A stretch of DNA of 64,000 nt from Denitrobacterium detoxificans (GTDB lineage Bacteria > Actinomycetota > Coriobacteriia > Coriobacteriales > Eggerthellaceae), in assembly GCF_015062615.1 (NCBI RefSeq), contig NZ_SUUH01000009.1:1-64000 (forward strand), read 5' to 3'. Below, piece by piece: positions 34,837 to 43,441 of this stretch; within the stretch, counting starts at the first letter, position 1; each line of letters starts with the position of its first letter. The notes below the pieces were generated by a model. The model was given only the letters and a program-made list of their open reading frames with translations, was not told the origin of the DNA and made no database searches. The translations under genes and the position numbers were made by a program.

Positions 34837-36057
34837 CTACTTATTCTTGTTCTTGTGATACTTCAGGCTGCGGCGATAGTTCATCATCCCGAAATTGTTC
34901 TCCATCTCGGGATATTCCATCTCGGTGCGCTCGGTGCGCCCATTGGCCACGTCCTGCGCAAATACCTCGGTAGAGAGCGTAAGCGCATCGCGCAGGCACA
35001 CATCTTCGCACGTACGACACTGCACGCAGTAGCCAGGGTAATGCTCGATGCCGAAGCGCTCGTCGTCATCGTCGTCGCCGTTCCACATGCGAATGGCGCC
35101 CGTGGGGCAAAACACGGCGCACATGCGGCACCCGGCGCACTTGTCGTGATCGATGACCACCTGGCCAAACATGCGCGACTCAATGAGGTAGTCCTCGGGT
35201 TCGCCCAGCTCGTTCAAACTTGATAGCAAACGCTCGCGACGCGGCGGAACGCTATGCGGCAACGTGCCGTCTTCCGTGACGCGACTGAACTTAGGCTCCT
35301 CGGGAGGCTTCACGCCCAGCGTGCTCTCGAGTGCAAAATCGGCGGTGACCACCGCAGCCTCACGCGCACTACCACGCATACCGCGGAAGAAATCGCGGCG
35401 TGCGGCGTCGAATGCAGCGTCGCCCTTACGTGCCGCACGCGGCAACTTCGCGGAAAGCTTCATACGCGCATCGCTGTTCCAGGTTTCCAGCAGCAAGTTC
35501 GCATTCGCCTCGACCGCCTGTGCCATAAGGAACCCCGTCGCATGCGGGCACTCCTCGCATTCGCCATGCACGACGCGCACGCGATGCGCCCCCGCGGATG
35601 CCAGCACACACACTGCGCTTTCGTCCACATGCCCCACGCAGGGAACGGATACGACCTTCGCAGGCTCGAACAGCCCTTCGGCTTGCTTGAGCATGCGCTC
35701 GCAGGCAATGATGACCAAGCGGGGTTCTTCCTCGCCCGCCACTCGAGCCGCCTCGTCCACCGCACCCATGGCAGCAGCGCACTTGTGCAGGAACTCGCCA
35801 TCAGAAGGTTCGCGGGGCTCCAACGCACCCGTGGGGCATGCCGTGGCGCACGTGCCGCAGCCGATGCACGCATCGGGCTCCACCGAAAGGCTGTTCGTGG
35901 AGGGGTCGACGGAGATTGCACCCGTAGTACATACCTCGGCGCACCGACGGCAACGCACGTTGCGATTGCGCACGACCACGCACTTGCGTTCGTGAACCCG
36001 AATAGCCGAACCCTCAAGCTTCTGAAGCAGTTCGACGGTATCTGCGATGTTGGGCAT
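34837..36057 (-). CDS. Multi-cluster 4Fe-4S ferredoxin with central domain
   Basis: This 406-aa cytoplasmic protein has no leader. N-terminal cluster motifs are CRRCAEVC and CIGCGTCATACP (about 36-75). The central domain (about 100-190) has an ACERM... and GECEECPH pattern, similar to the Cys-containing HdrD/MvhD-like or FrhB-like parts of redox adaptors. C-terminal motifs are CAGCRMCAVFCP and CVQCRTCEDVC, then a basic tail (KYHKNKNK). An electron-carrying adaptor is likely but the partners are unknown. It lies between tatA and mobBA on one strand. Confidence 0.75.
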   Translation of the reverse strand: MPNIADTVELLQKLEGSAIRVHERKCVVVRNRNVRCRRCAEVCTTGAISVDPSTNSLSVEPDACIGCGTCATACPTGALEPREPSDGEFLHKCAAAMGAVDEAARVAGEEEPRLVIIACERMLKQAEGLFEPAKVVSVPCVGHVDESAVCVLASAGAHRVRVVHGECEECPHATGFLMAQAVEANANLLLETWNSDARMKLSAKLPRAARKGDAAFDAARRDFFRGMRGSAREAAVVTADFALESTLGVKPPEEPKFSRVTEDGTLPHSVPPRRERLLSSLNELGEPEDYLIESRMFGQVVIDHDKCAGCRMCAVFCPTGAIRMWNGDDDDDERFGIEHYPGYCVQCRTCEDVCLRDALTLSTEVFAQDVANGRTERTEMEYPEMENNFGMMNYRRSLKYHKNKNK

Positions 36058-36195
36058 ACCTTCTCCTTATGCAGCGCGCAGCGTACGCGCATCCGCCCGA
36101 TCGGTTCGGGCTTTCTCGTCTTGCAGCATTATACGCACAGCCGCTCATGCGGCATCGTCCGCTGCGGACGGTTTCCAAGCCGCAACCAAAATCAA

Positions 36196-36230
36196 ATCGG
36201 GCCAGATGCATCTCATGAGCATCTGGCCCG
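36196..36230 (-). terminator. Rho-independent terminator of tatA
   Basis: A perfect 12-bp stem CGGGCCAGATGC/GCATCTGGCCCG is followed on the minus strand by ATTTGATTTTGG, 61 nt past the tatA stop. Confidence 0.75.
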
Positions 36231-36290
36231 AGTCATGCACACGCCGGCAGTGGGAGGGATGCGCCGGCAGGCGATTAGAAGATGGGTGGC

Positions 36291-36569
36291 CTACGCCTCT
36301 TCGGCTTCAGCTTCCTTCTTCACGACCTTCTTCTTCACGACCTTCTTCTTGGGAGCCTCGGCCTCGATCTTCTCGGGCTCGGACTCTTCCTCGGCCTCTA
36401 CTGCCTCGGTCTCGGTCTCCTCTTCGCCTTCCTTCATGCCGGAACGCAGGTTCTTGATGGTGCGACCGATGGAGCTACCGAGCTTTGGAAGGTTCTTGGG
36501 CCCGAAGATGAGCAGAACGACAACGAGGATGATAACGAGCTCGGGAACGCCAATACCGCCAAATTTCAT
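36291..36569 (-). CDS. tatA: Sec-independent translocase protein TatA
   Basis: This 92-aa TatA/TatE family protein has one N-terminal membrane helix (GVPELVIILVVVLLIFGP), the FG-P hinge, an amphipathic helix (LPKLGSSIGRTIKNLRSG) and a long acidic then Lys-rich tail (EAPKKKVVKKKVVKKEAEAE). It forms the pore for folded Tat substrates; several such substrates are encoded in this window. No tatC is adjacent. Confidence 0.93.
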   Translation of the reverse strand: MKFGGIGVPELVIILVVVLLIFGPKNLPKLGSSIGRTIKNLRSGMKEGEEETETEAVEAEEESEPEKIEAEAPKKKVVKKKVVKKEAEAEEA

Positions 36570-36921
36570 GAGTGCCTCCTATGGCTTCATTCTTCGCATG
36601 TTCGCATGCATTGCTTCTCGTTTTAGGGACCCATTTGCGGGCCCACGCCCCGCATGACAGCCTATTTCGCTGTCATGCACCGCATTTCGGGGTTTGGCGC
36701 CCCGTGCGGTCGGCACGTTGAGCAGTATGCCTTATGAGCTGGGTGTTCTTCTATCACGCAAAATAAGGAAATCCGAAAATATCGTCATTTTCTTGTCATG
36801 CAAAGTGAGTAGTGGCCCGATTTTCGCCCAAATCGAGCATCTGGTATCATCAAGGCAGCAGGAAACGAGATCGGCGCGGAACCGGTGGCAGTTGCCACCC
36901 GCGCAAGAGAGGTTCACGGTC
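36570..36921. other. Divergent intergenic region between tatA and LuxR gene
   Basis: No gene is seen. Two strong hairpins occur: GCATGACAG/CTGTCATGC (36652-36660 with 36670-36678) and ACCGC...CGGGG with CCCCG...GCGGT (36679-36710). The rightward part is A/T-rich and likely carries promoters. TATCAT at 36845-36850 is a possible -10 box for the LuxR gene. Confidence 0.5.
36884..36899. promoter_or_regulatory. Palindrome just upstream of the third LuxR gene
   Basis: GGTGGCA-GT-TGCCACC is a perfect 16-bp palindrome ending 22 nt before the ATG. It may be an operator or a 5'-UTR hairpin covering the region before the ribosome site. Confidence 0.45.
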
Positions 36922-38334
36922 ATGACGGAAGCGCAAAAGCCCGCAAACGAGCTCTCCTCGCGGCGCATTGTCGGCTTCGCGTGCAACCAAGGCTTCGTCT
37001 TCTTTCTGTTCTACATGGGCCTAAATCGTCCGCTCGATTTGGGGGCCTTTTCCTTCGAACGCGCCGACTTGGCATTCGTGCTTCTCTTCATGGTAGTGGG
37101 CTTCGGCGTGCCCCGCGCCCTGCCGCACAAAGCACGCGAAACGGTGCTTGCGCGACCCTTCATGTTCGCGTACGCGGCCATCATGGCAATCGCATCGCTA
37201 CTGCCCACACTCTTCCCCGACGCACCCCAGGCGCTCGTCGTTGCCGAAGGCGCGCTCGTCGGCATTCCCACTTCGCTATTGCTAACTGGTTGGGGCCGGT
37301 CGTTCGGGCGCGTATCCACCCGCACCTCGGTGCCCGAAGTGTTCACCGGCTCGCTTCTGGGCGCCTTCCTCTGCGTGGTGTTCTCGTTCGTCACCACAAG
37401 CGAAATGCTCATCGCCATTCGCCTGCTGCCCATTATCAGCGCGCTGTACATCTACGCGTCCGACCCCGGCGATCGCGCGCCCCTGGCCGCCAACGAATCG
37501 GTGCGCGAACAGGCGGGCAATCTTACCCTCAAGATTCTCAGCGGCACGCTGCTCTTTGGCATGGCGGCAGGCCTCATGGAAACGTTCGGCACCGATCCGG
37601 GCACCGCGGCCAGCCCCCACTACCAGCTCTCCATGGTGCTGTTCGGGGCATTCCTCATCGGGTCCATCTCGTTGCTTACGTCCGATGGATTCGGCAAGGG
37701 CGCCGCGCTGAACAAGACGTACCGCCTGGCCGTATTCCTCATGCTGTTCGGCACGCTCATGGTGCCCCTGGCGGAATCGGGCGCAGTGCCCCTGCCGGGC
37801 GATGCCGTGGTGCTCGCTGGCTACCTGGGCCTGGAAGCGGTTCTCATTTCGTTGTTCCTGGTCATGGCTAGCATCGAGGGAATCGACGCCTTCGCATCGT
37901 TTTCGGTTGGATTCACGGCCCTGTTCGCCGGCGAACTTGCTGGCGTGCTTGTAGCCAACGGCATCGATGCCGCATGGGACACGGGCACCACGCCCTACGT
38001 GGTCGTCGTTATCGCCGGCACGCTCGTGCTGCTTTCCTACGTGTTTCTGTTCGGCGAACGCGATTTCTCGGATCTTTCGGAAATCGTTACCGACCGCGAC
38101 GAATTCAATCTGGTTTGCACGCATATCAGCAACCAGGCCAAGCTCTCGAAGCGCGAAGCCGAAATCCTGCCCTACGCCCTGCATGGCCGCACGAGCGAAC
38201 GAATCGCCACCGAGCTGGGCATTTCGAAGAGCACCGTCGACACGCACCTGCGGCGCATCTACGGCAAAACGGGCGTGCATAGCCGCCAGGAGCTCATAGA
38301 CCTGGGTGAGAAGATCGGCAAAAAGCTTTCCTAA
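36922..38334 (+). CDS. Membrane-bound LuxR-family regulator
   Basis: This 470-aa regulator has about 12 membrane helices (residues about 15-385) and a C-terminal LuxR helix-turn-helix (LSKREAEILPYALHGRTSER, then IATELGISKSTVDTHLRRIY). The ATG has AGAGAGG upstream; earlier in-frame codons give an unlikely hydrophilic extension. It is divergent from tatA-ferredoxin-mobBA, which makes that group or a distant enzyme operon a possible target. Confidence 0.87.
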   Translation: MTEAQKPANELSSRRIVGFACNQGFVFFLFYMGLNRPLDLGAFSFERADLAFVLLFMVVGFGVPRALPHKARETVLARPFMFAYAAIMAIASLLPTLFPDAPQALVVAEGALVGIPTSLLLTGWGRSFGRVSTRTSVPEVFTGSLLGAFLCVVFSFVTTSEMLIAIRLLPIISALYIYASDPGDRAPLAANESVREQAGNLTLKILSGTLLFGMAAGLMETFGTDPGTAASPHYQLSMVLFGAFLIGSISLLTSDGFGKGAALNKTYRLAVFLMLFGTLMVPLAESGAVPLPGDAVVLAGYLGLEAVLISLFLVMASIEGIDAFASFSVGFTALFAGELAGVLVANGIDAAWDTGTTPYVVVVIAGTLVLLSYVFLFGERDFSDLSEIVTDRDEFNLVCTHISNQAKLSKREAEILPYALHGRTSERIATELGISKSTVDTHLRRIYGKTGVHSRQELIDLGEKIGKKLS

Positions 38335-38335
38335 C

Positions 38336-38362
38336 GAAAAACGGCCCGCAGATGCGGGCCGT
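38336..38362 (-). terminator. Terminator between LuxR gene and engB, acting on engB
   Basis: A perfect 9-bp stem ACGGCCCGC/GCGGGCCGT has a 4-nt loop. On the minus strand it is followed by TTTTT. On the plus strand the following TGCTTTCT is weaker, so it may be bidirectional. Confidence 0.85.
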
Positions 38363-38379
38363 TGCTTTCTGGGTTTCCC

Positions 38380-38976
38380 CTACGCCATCTGGGCGACGGC
38401 GTCTTCGATGAGCGTGCGTATGTCATCCACGCCATCGCCAGAATGCGAGCTGCATGGCACAACCACCACATCACCCGCAACGGCAAGCTGACGGCAAAGC
38501 GAAGACACCTGTTGACGACGCTTGTTCGTGCCAAGCTTGTCGGACTTCGTGAAGGCAATCATGAACGGAATCTCGTTCGCCTGCAGGAACTCGATCATCT
38601 GCACGTCGAGCGGGCTAGCGTCGTGACGAATGTCCACCAGCAGCACGCAGAGCGCATACTTGCGGTCCTGCGTGAAGTAGCCCTCGATAAGGGGGCGCCA
38701 GGCATCCATCTCGGCCTTCGAAACCTTTGCATAGCCGTAGCCCGGAAGGTCGACGAAATCGACGTCGCCCACGTTGAAGAAGTTGATCTGCCTGGTCTTA
38801 CCCGGCGTTCCACCTACCTTTACCAGGTCTTTCCTGCGAAAGATCTTGTTCATGAGCGAGCTCTTGCCCACGTTGGAACGCCCCACGAACGAGATTTCGG
38901 GACGCACCGAAGGCGCCACCTGCTCGGCTTTGGCGTTCGACGTAACAAATTTGGCAAGCTGATAGTTAATAGCCAT
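38380..38976 (-). CDS. engB: Ribosome biogenesis GTPase EngB (YihA/YsxC)
   Basis: This 198-aa cytoplasmic GTPase is needed for large-subunit assembly. The G motifs are in order: GRSNVGKSSLMN (P-loop), PGKTRQINFF (switch I), DLPGYG (G3), FTKSDK (G4) and a C-terminal CSSHSGDGVDDI (G5 region). The length is normal. It starts 9 nt past the stop of the gene at 38986-39657, on the same strand. Confidence 0.95.
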   Translation of the reverse strand: MAINYQLAKFVTSNAKAEQVAPSVRPEISFVGRSNVGKSSLMNKIFRRKDLVKVGGTPGKTRQINFFNVGDVDFVDLPGYGYAKVSKAEMDAWRPLIEGYFTQDRKYALCVLLVDIRHDASPLDVQMIEFLQANEIPFMIAFTKSDKLGTNKRRQQVSSLCRQLAVAGDVVVVPCSSHSGDGVDDIRTLIEDAVAQMA

Positions 38977-38985
38977 TGCGTTCTC

Positions 38986-39657
38986 CTACATTCCGCCGCG
39001 CAGGAAGTTTTCCCACCACGAGCGCGAGGCCATGCCGAAATTGCCCAACATGTCGAGCAGCTGATTCTGCTGTTCGGCGGGAAGCGAGCGGAACTCGCGC
39101 TGCATGTCTTCCTTGAATGCCTGGGGGTTCGCCTGCGCCTCGCTCAGCATGTCCTGCATCTGCCGGATCGCCTCGGGGTCGAGCCCTTGCGGAGCGCCCG
39201 CACCGCCAAACAGCGCAGACATATCGGGCATGCCCTGCTGCGCGCTCTGGCTGGCTGCCTCGGGGCGCGGCAGGTCGAGCTTGTACATGGCTTCCAGCAA
39301 ATCGTCGAAATGCGGAGGCGTAAGGGACCCGCCACGAGAGCGCATGCTGAATACGCCTTCTTTGAATACGACCGAGAGGCTCCACTTCATGCCGTGGTCG
39401 ATGGCGGTGTCGGCATATTCCTCTTCCCAGCCGAACACACCTGCCGCGTCGAGCTCGTCCTTGAAACGCTGTGCGGCTTCCTGGCTCATCTCGCGCGTAA
39501 AGCGCACGGCAGGAGGATTGCCCACGCCCTGTTCCACCTGCAGTTCGTACAGATTCTCTTCAGTTCGGCGCATACGGAACAGCGAACGCCCGCGCCCCAC
39601 CTGGACCAGGGTAAACGTAAAACTATCGAAAGGCGGATTCGCCTTCACTTCAGACAT
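38986..39657 (-). CDS. Conserved-looking unknown protein upstream of engB
   Basis: This 223-aa soluble protein has no signal or membrane helix. The first 130 residues look like a compact alpha/beta domain (SFTFTLVQVGRGRSLFRM, then GMKWSLSVVFKEGVFSMR). The rest is a Pro/Gln/Ala-rich helical tail (PEAIRQMQDMLSEAQANPQAF). The AAGGAG site before the ATG is strong. Tight spacing with engB suggests co-expression. I do not recognise the family. Confidence 0.75.
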   Translation of the reverse strand: MSEVKANPPFDSFTFTLVQVGRGRSLFRMRRTEENLYELQVEQGVGNPPAVRFTREMSQEAAQRFKDELDAAGVFGWEEEYADTAIDHGMKWSLSVVFKEGVFSMRSRGGSLTPPHFDDLLEAMYKLDLPRPEAASQSAQQGMPDMSALFGGAGAPQGLDPEAIRQMQDMLSEAQANPQAFKEDMQREFRSLPAEQQNQLLDMLGNFGMASRSWWENFLRGGM

Positions 39658-39735
39658 TGGTACTCCTTCGTTGTGTTTCGCTAGAAGGATACCAGAAGGT
39701 GGCGGCACCATGCGGTACCGCCACCAAGCCGCAAT

Positions 39736-41229
39736 CTAGCGCTGCGGGAAGAAGGCCTCAAGGCGCTTCTCGTCGGAAGGTTTGCCCAGGTAGGAACCAA
39801 TTACCATGAGCAGGAACGCCACGGTGATGCCAATGACGATTTGATGCAGACCGAAGGGCTTGAACCCGATGGCCATGCACAGGCAGTAGGCGAACGTGCC
39901 ACCCGCCATGCTAGCGATAGCGCCCGTCTTGTTAGCGCGCTTCCAGAACAGCGCGCCCACGAATACCCAGCAGAACGCCGTCTCCAAACCGCCAAACGCG
40001 AACATGTTGATCTTCCAGATCACGCTGGGCGGCACGATGGAGAGCACGAATACCACAACGCCGATGACCAGCGTTACCACCTGACTCGCACGAGCGATGG
40101 TGCGGTCAGACGGCTGCTTTTCCGCGCGCTCGCTGTGATGGAGCCACAGGTCCTTCACGATGGCGGAAGAGCTGGCAATGAGCAGGCTCGACACCGTGGA
40201 AATGCTGGCTGCGATGGGGCCCACGATGGCGATGCCGGCAAGCCAAGGCGGCAGGCTGCTTACGATGGCCTGCGGAATGATATTGTCGACGCTGCCGCCG
40301 TAATCGGCCAGGCTACCAGGCAGAATGCCGGCAGCAAGCACGCCCAGGGCGGTAACGCCAATCATCATGGCGCCAATGATGACGGTGCCCAGGATCATGG
40401 CGCGGCGCAGCGACTTCGTATCCTTGTAGCCCATGCAACGCACCACCGACTGCGGCAGGCAGAACGTGAAGATGCCTACGAGCAGCCACTGCGTGAAGTA
40501 CAGCGAGATGGGCATGTTGCCGCCCGACGTGGGCTCGAGCATTTCCGGATGATTCGAGGCGATGGAGTCCATGATGTTCTCGTAGCCGCCACCTGCGGAA
40601 AGAATGCCACCTGCCAACACCACGATGCCAATGAGCATCACAATGCCGCACAGGGCGTCGGTGATGGCCACGCCGCGGAAGCCGCCCACCGTGGTGAACA
40701 GGATGACTGCAATGCCGAAGATGCACAGGCCAATGTTGTAGGAATAGCCCGTTACCGCCTCGAACAGCTTGGCGCCGCCCACGAACTGGGCGACCATAGT
40801 GGCCGCGAAGAAGACCACGATAATGAGCGCGGCAACGCCCGCAAGCACATTGGACTGATAGCGCTCGCGAATGACGTCCACCACCGTTACCGCTCCAATG
40901 CGACGGCTGATGAGAGCCATCTTCTTGCCCATGATGCCGTACAGGATGAACAGCGTGGTCACCTGCACGCCAGCCATGTACACCCAGCCGAAGCCGATGC
41001 TCCACGCCTGACCAGGGCCGCCCACGAACGAGCTCACCGAGCCATACGTGGCAATGGTGGTCATGGCAAGCACGAAACCGCCCAGGCTGCGATTGCCGAT
41101 GAAGTATTCCGAAACGAATCCGCCCGAACTCGTGGCGCGCGCAGCGTGGCGCGCGTAGATCGCCGCCGCAAGGGCAACGAGCAAGAACAGCGAAATGGGC
41201 AGCAGACCTGCCAAGACTTCGTTAGTCAT
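39736..41229 (-). CDS. panF: Sodium/pantothenate symporter
   Basis: This 497-aa sodium:solute symporter has about 13 membrane helices. SSS-family signatures are GSVSSFVGGPGQAWSIGFGW (about 65-85), the RRIGAVTVVDVIRERY loop and GPIAASISTVSSLLIASSSA near the middle. The YhdT gene directly upstream, which overlaps it by 8 nt, is the usual PanF partner, so pantothenate (CoA precursor) uptake is the likely job. 67 upstream in-frame codons lie inside yhdT and are not used. Confidence 0.9.
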   Translation of the reverse strand: MTNEVLAGLLPISLFLLVALAAAIYARHAARATSSGGFVSEYFIGNRSLGGFVLAMTTIATYGSVSSFVGGPGQAWSIGFGWVYMAGVQVTTLFILYGIMGKKMALISRRIGAVTVVDVIRERYQSNVLAGVAALIIVVFFAATMVAQFVGGAKLFEAVTGYSYNIGLCIFGIAVILFTTVGGFRGVAITDALCGIVMLIGIVVLAGGILSAGGGYENIMDSIASNHPEMLEPTSGGNMPISLYFTQWLLVGIFTFCLPQSVVRCMGYKDTKSLRRAMILGTVIIGAMMIGVTALGVLAAGILPGSLADYGGSVDNIIPQAIVSSLPPWLAGIAIVGPIAASISTVSSLLIASSSAIVKDLWLHHSERAEKQPSDRTIARASQVVTLVIGVVVFVLSIVPPSVIWKINMFAFGGLETAFCWVFVGALFWKRANKTGAIASMAGGTFAYCLCMAIGFKPFGLHQIVIGITVAFLLMVIGSYLGKPSDEKRLEAFFPQR

Positions 41230-41485
41230 GGTGCGCCTCCCCTTCCGCATCGTCGAGCGAGAAGTCGGCGAAGACCTTCTTGCCCAAGAAAACGGCGACG
41301 GCAATAGCAAAGAGCCAGGTGCCCACCGTGCCTCCAATGATCCAGATGGGGGTATGGAACAGCTGCACGTCGAGCCCCGAAAGGCCAAAGCCCAGCAGGA
41401 TCCACACCACGATGGTCGCGAAGAGCGCAACTACCGTCGCTTTCGCCTCCTTGTTTGCCTGGAGTAATTTCTCCCTGTAGGTCAT
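41222..41485 (-). CDS. YhdT family small membrane protein
   Basis: This 87-aa protein has two membrane helices (about 18-40 and 47-68) and an acidic tail (DFSLDDAEGEAHHD). Size, topology and the position just before panF match the YhdT (DUF997) family, whose role is unknown but which accompanies PanF. Stop and PanF start overlap by 8 nt. Confidence 0.85.
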   Translation of the reverse strand: MTYREKLLQANKEAKATVVALFATIVVWILLGFGLSGLDVQLFHTPIWIIGGTVGTWLFAIAVAVFLGKKVFADFSLDDAEGEAHHD

Positions 41486-41510
41486 GCGATCCTCTCCTGC
41501 ATATATGCGC

Positions 41511-41535
41511 GCTTGCGCCTAACCCCTGCGCAAGC
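41511..41535 (-). other. Palindrome in the yhdT-panF leader
   Basis: A perfect 8-bp stem GCTTGCGC/GCGCAAGC has a 9-nt loop, 26 nt upstream of the yhdT ATG. It has no T run. It may be an operator or a 5'-UTR hairpin. Confidence 0.4.
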
Positions 41536-41617
41536 ACTGTGACTTGGTGATTGTATCGGCTCGCAACAACGACTACCATTGCTTTGAATGTATGTGGGTA
41601 ACCCGAAGGAGCAAGCG

Positions 41618-43267
41618 GTGCATCTGAAGATTCAAAAGCGCAAGGGGCGGCAGTACCTTTCCGTGGTGCAAAACTATCGGGAGAACGGCACCACCAAGAC
41701 GCGCACCGTGGAAACCATCGGGTACGCCGACGCGTATGAGGGGGATTACGACAATCCTATCGAGCACTTCCGCGCCTACGTTGCAGAGCTGAACGAACGA
41801 GAAGCCGAAGGGAACGCAAAGATTGAACTGCGGTTTTCCCGAGACGCCCAAATTGGCGACACCGATGCGCCGGCCATGCGCCTGGGTTCGGCCGTGGCGC
41901 TGGGATGCTTGGACGCACTGGGTGTGAAGCAATTCTTCAATGCTCGCTGCAGCCACGAGCACTTCCCGCATGCCGCGGGGCGCATCTTCGAGATGCTCGC
42001 CACCGAGCGCATGATGCACGTGGCGTCCAAGCGCGAATCATGGGAGCGCCGAGGAGCATTTCCGCGCACATGCGCATTCTCGTTCGAAAACGTGTACGCC
42101 GCACTCGTGTGCTTTGCGCACCACGACGCCCAGCTTACCCGCGCCATGCGCGTGGCCTGCGAAAACATTCGCCCCTACGACCGCTCGTGCGGGTATTTGG
42201 CATGCGCGCCCTTTGCCTTTTCGCCTACGACCGATGTGCATCCCGCAGGCCCGGAGAACGACGGCGCAAGCGCAGCGAGTAGCACGCCCCACGAATCTGC
42301 GCGCGAGACGCACTGGATGTGCATGCTCATGGATGCCGAGGGGATTCCGCTGGATTACCAGCTGGTGGAGGGCGAGCCCGACGCTAGCGCACTTGCCGAA
42401 CTGGCAAGTTGGGGGCGACGCGAACACGGACTGCAGCGCGTGGTGGTGATTGCGGGTCGCCTTTCCCATTTGGGGAATGCGATGCTGGAGCTTTCCGCGC
42501 AAGGAGACGGATTCGTGTTCTACGAGCCCGTTCACGCAGGAAGCGAGCTGGCGGAATGGGCAAGCACGGCGCATGGCTACGTGCGCAGCGAGAAGGGGAC
42601 GTACCGCATCAAGTCACGCACGCGCACGGTGAGCGCGGGGGAAGATGGGGCGCTGAACGAGCCGAGCAGCGAAAGCGGCGGGACGCAAAGCCAAAACGAC
42701 CAGGTAGATGCGGACGGGCACTCGGGCGCAAACGAAAACGCGACCACGAACGACACCGTGAGCACGGCCGGCAAGGCAAGCGCGAGCGACCACGCAGCCC
42801 CGGGGGCCAGCCTCACCATCAAGGAAGTGGTACTGCGCAGTCAGGGGTACGCCTGCACCATCACGAGCGAAACGCGCCTGAGCGCCGCGCGCATCTTCAA
42901 CCTATTCCGCGAGCTCTGGCGCCTTACGGAGCCGTTCCAGGTCATGGAAGCCGACTTCAGCCCCATGCCCTACCCCGTTCCGCACGCCGACCACATTCGC
43001 GCGCACTTCCTGGTGTGCTACGCGGCGTTCATGGCGCTGCGTATGCTGCGCTGGCGCACGAACTGGCAATACAACGCTGCGGGCATGGCCGACGCGTTGC
43101 TGCACATGGAGGGCATGCACCTGCAGCAGAACTGGTATTTGTTCAACTACCGCACCCCCGTAACCGACCTGATAGAAGAAGTATGCGACATCCCCGTCGC
43201 GCGCAGGTTGCGCACCCCCGCCGACGTGCGAAGCGCGATCACGAGCACGCGTGGGGCGTTTGGGTAA
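41618..43267 (+). CDS. IS1634/IS4-type transposase-derived protein lacking catalytic residues
   Basis: This intact 549-aa protein follows the IS1634 transposase plan. The N-terminal part has KTRTVETIGY and NPIEHFRAYVAELNEREAEG. The C-terminal block AARIFNLFRELWRLTEPF then HIRAHFLVCYAAFMALRML matches the usual YRxLWRIEESF...HIxxHFLICF region. The expected catalytic acids look lost: the second Asp region reads VVIAGRLSHLGNA (Gly where Asp is usual), the Glu of WRIEE is Thr (WRLTE), and the following Lys is Glu (QVMEADF). A Ser/Ala/Asp-rich insert (about 345-395) is also atypical. A GTG with GAAGGAG upstream is the preferred start; an ATG lies 10 codons earlier. No terminal inverted repeats were seen. 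It is either decaying or domesticated. Confidence 0.7.
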   Translation: MHLKIQKRKGRQYLSVVQNYRENGTTKTRTVETIGYADAYEGDYDNPIEHFRAYVAELNEREAEGNAKIELRFSRDAQIGDTDAPAMRLGSAVALGCLDALGVKQFFNARCSHEHFPHAAGRIFEMLATERMMHVASKRESWERRGAFPRTCAFSFENVYAALVCFAHHDAQLTRAMRVACENIRPYDRSCGYLACAPFAFSPTTDVHPAGPENDGASAASSTPHESARETHWMCMLMDAEGIPLDYQLVEGEPDASALAELASWGRREHGLQRVVVIAGRLSHLGNAMLELSAQGDGFVFYEPVHAGSELAEWASTAHGYVRSEKGTYRIKSRTRTVSAGEDGALNEPSSESGGTQSQNDQVDADGHSGANENATTNDTVSTAGKASASDHAAPGASLTIKEVVLRSQGYACTITSETRLSAARIFNLFRELWRLTEPFQVMEADFSPMPYPVPHADHIRAHFLVCYAAFMALRMLRWRTNWQYNAAGMADALLHMEGMHLQQNWYLFNYRTPVTDLIEEVCDIPVARRLRTPADVRSAITSTRGAFG

Positions 43268-43397
43268 GGGACATGGGCCCGCGTACAGCATCTGGCAAGC
43301 CCCGCGCGCATCTAGCCAAAGATTGCAGCGGCGTTTCCATTCCCTGTCACTTTGATGGGCTAAAGCGCGTGAGGGATTTACGCACGTAGCGTTCTCC

Positions 43398-43403
43398 TAT
43401 AAT
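43398..43403 (+). promoter_or_regulatory. -10 box of dapL
   Basis: A perfect TATAAT lies 39 nt before the dapL ATG. The best -35 at 17 nt upstream (GATTTA, 43375-43380) is poor. Confidence 0.5.
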
Positions 43404-43441
43404 GGGCGCCAACAAAAAGCGAACACGCGGAAGGAGCCCGC

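Noticed and set aside
41588..43267. Active insertion sequence
   Set aside because: The transposase-like protein lacks its expected catalytic residues and I see no terminal inverted repeats or target duplication around it.
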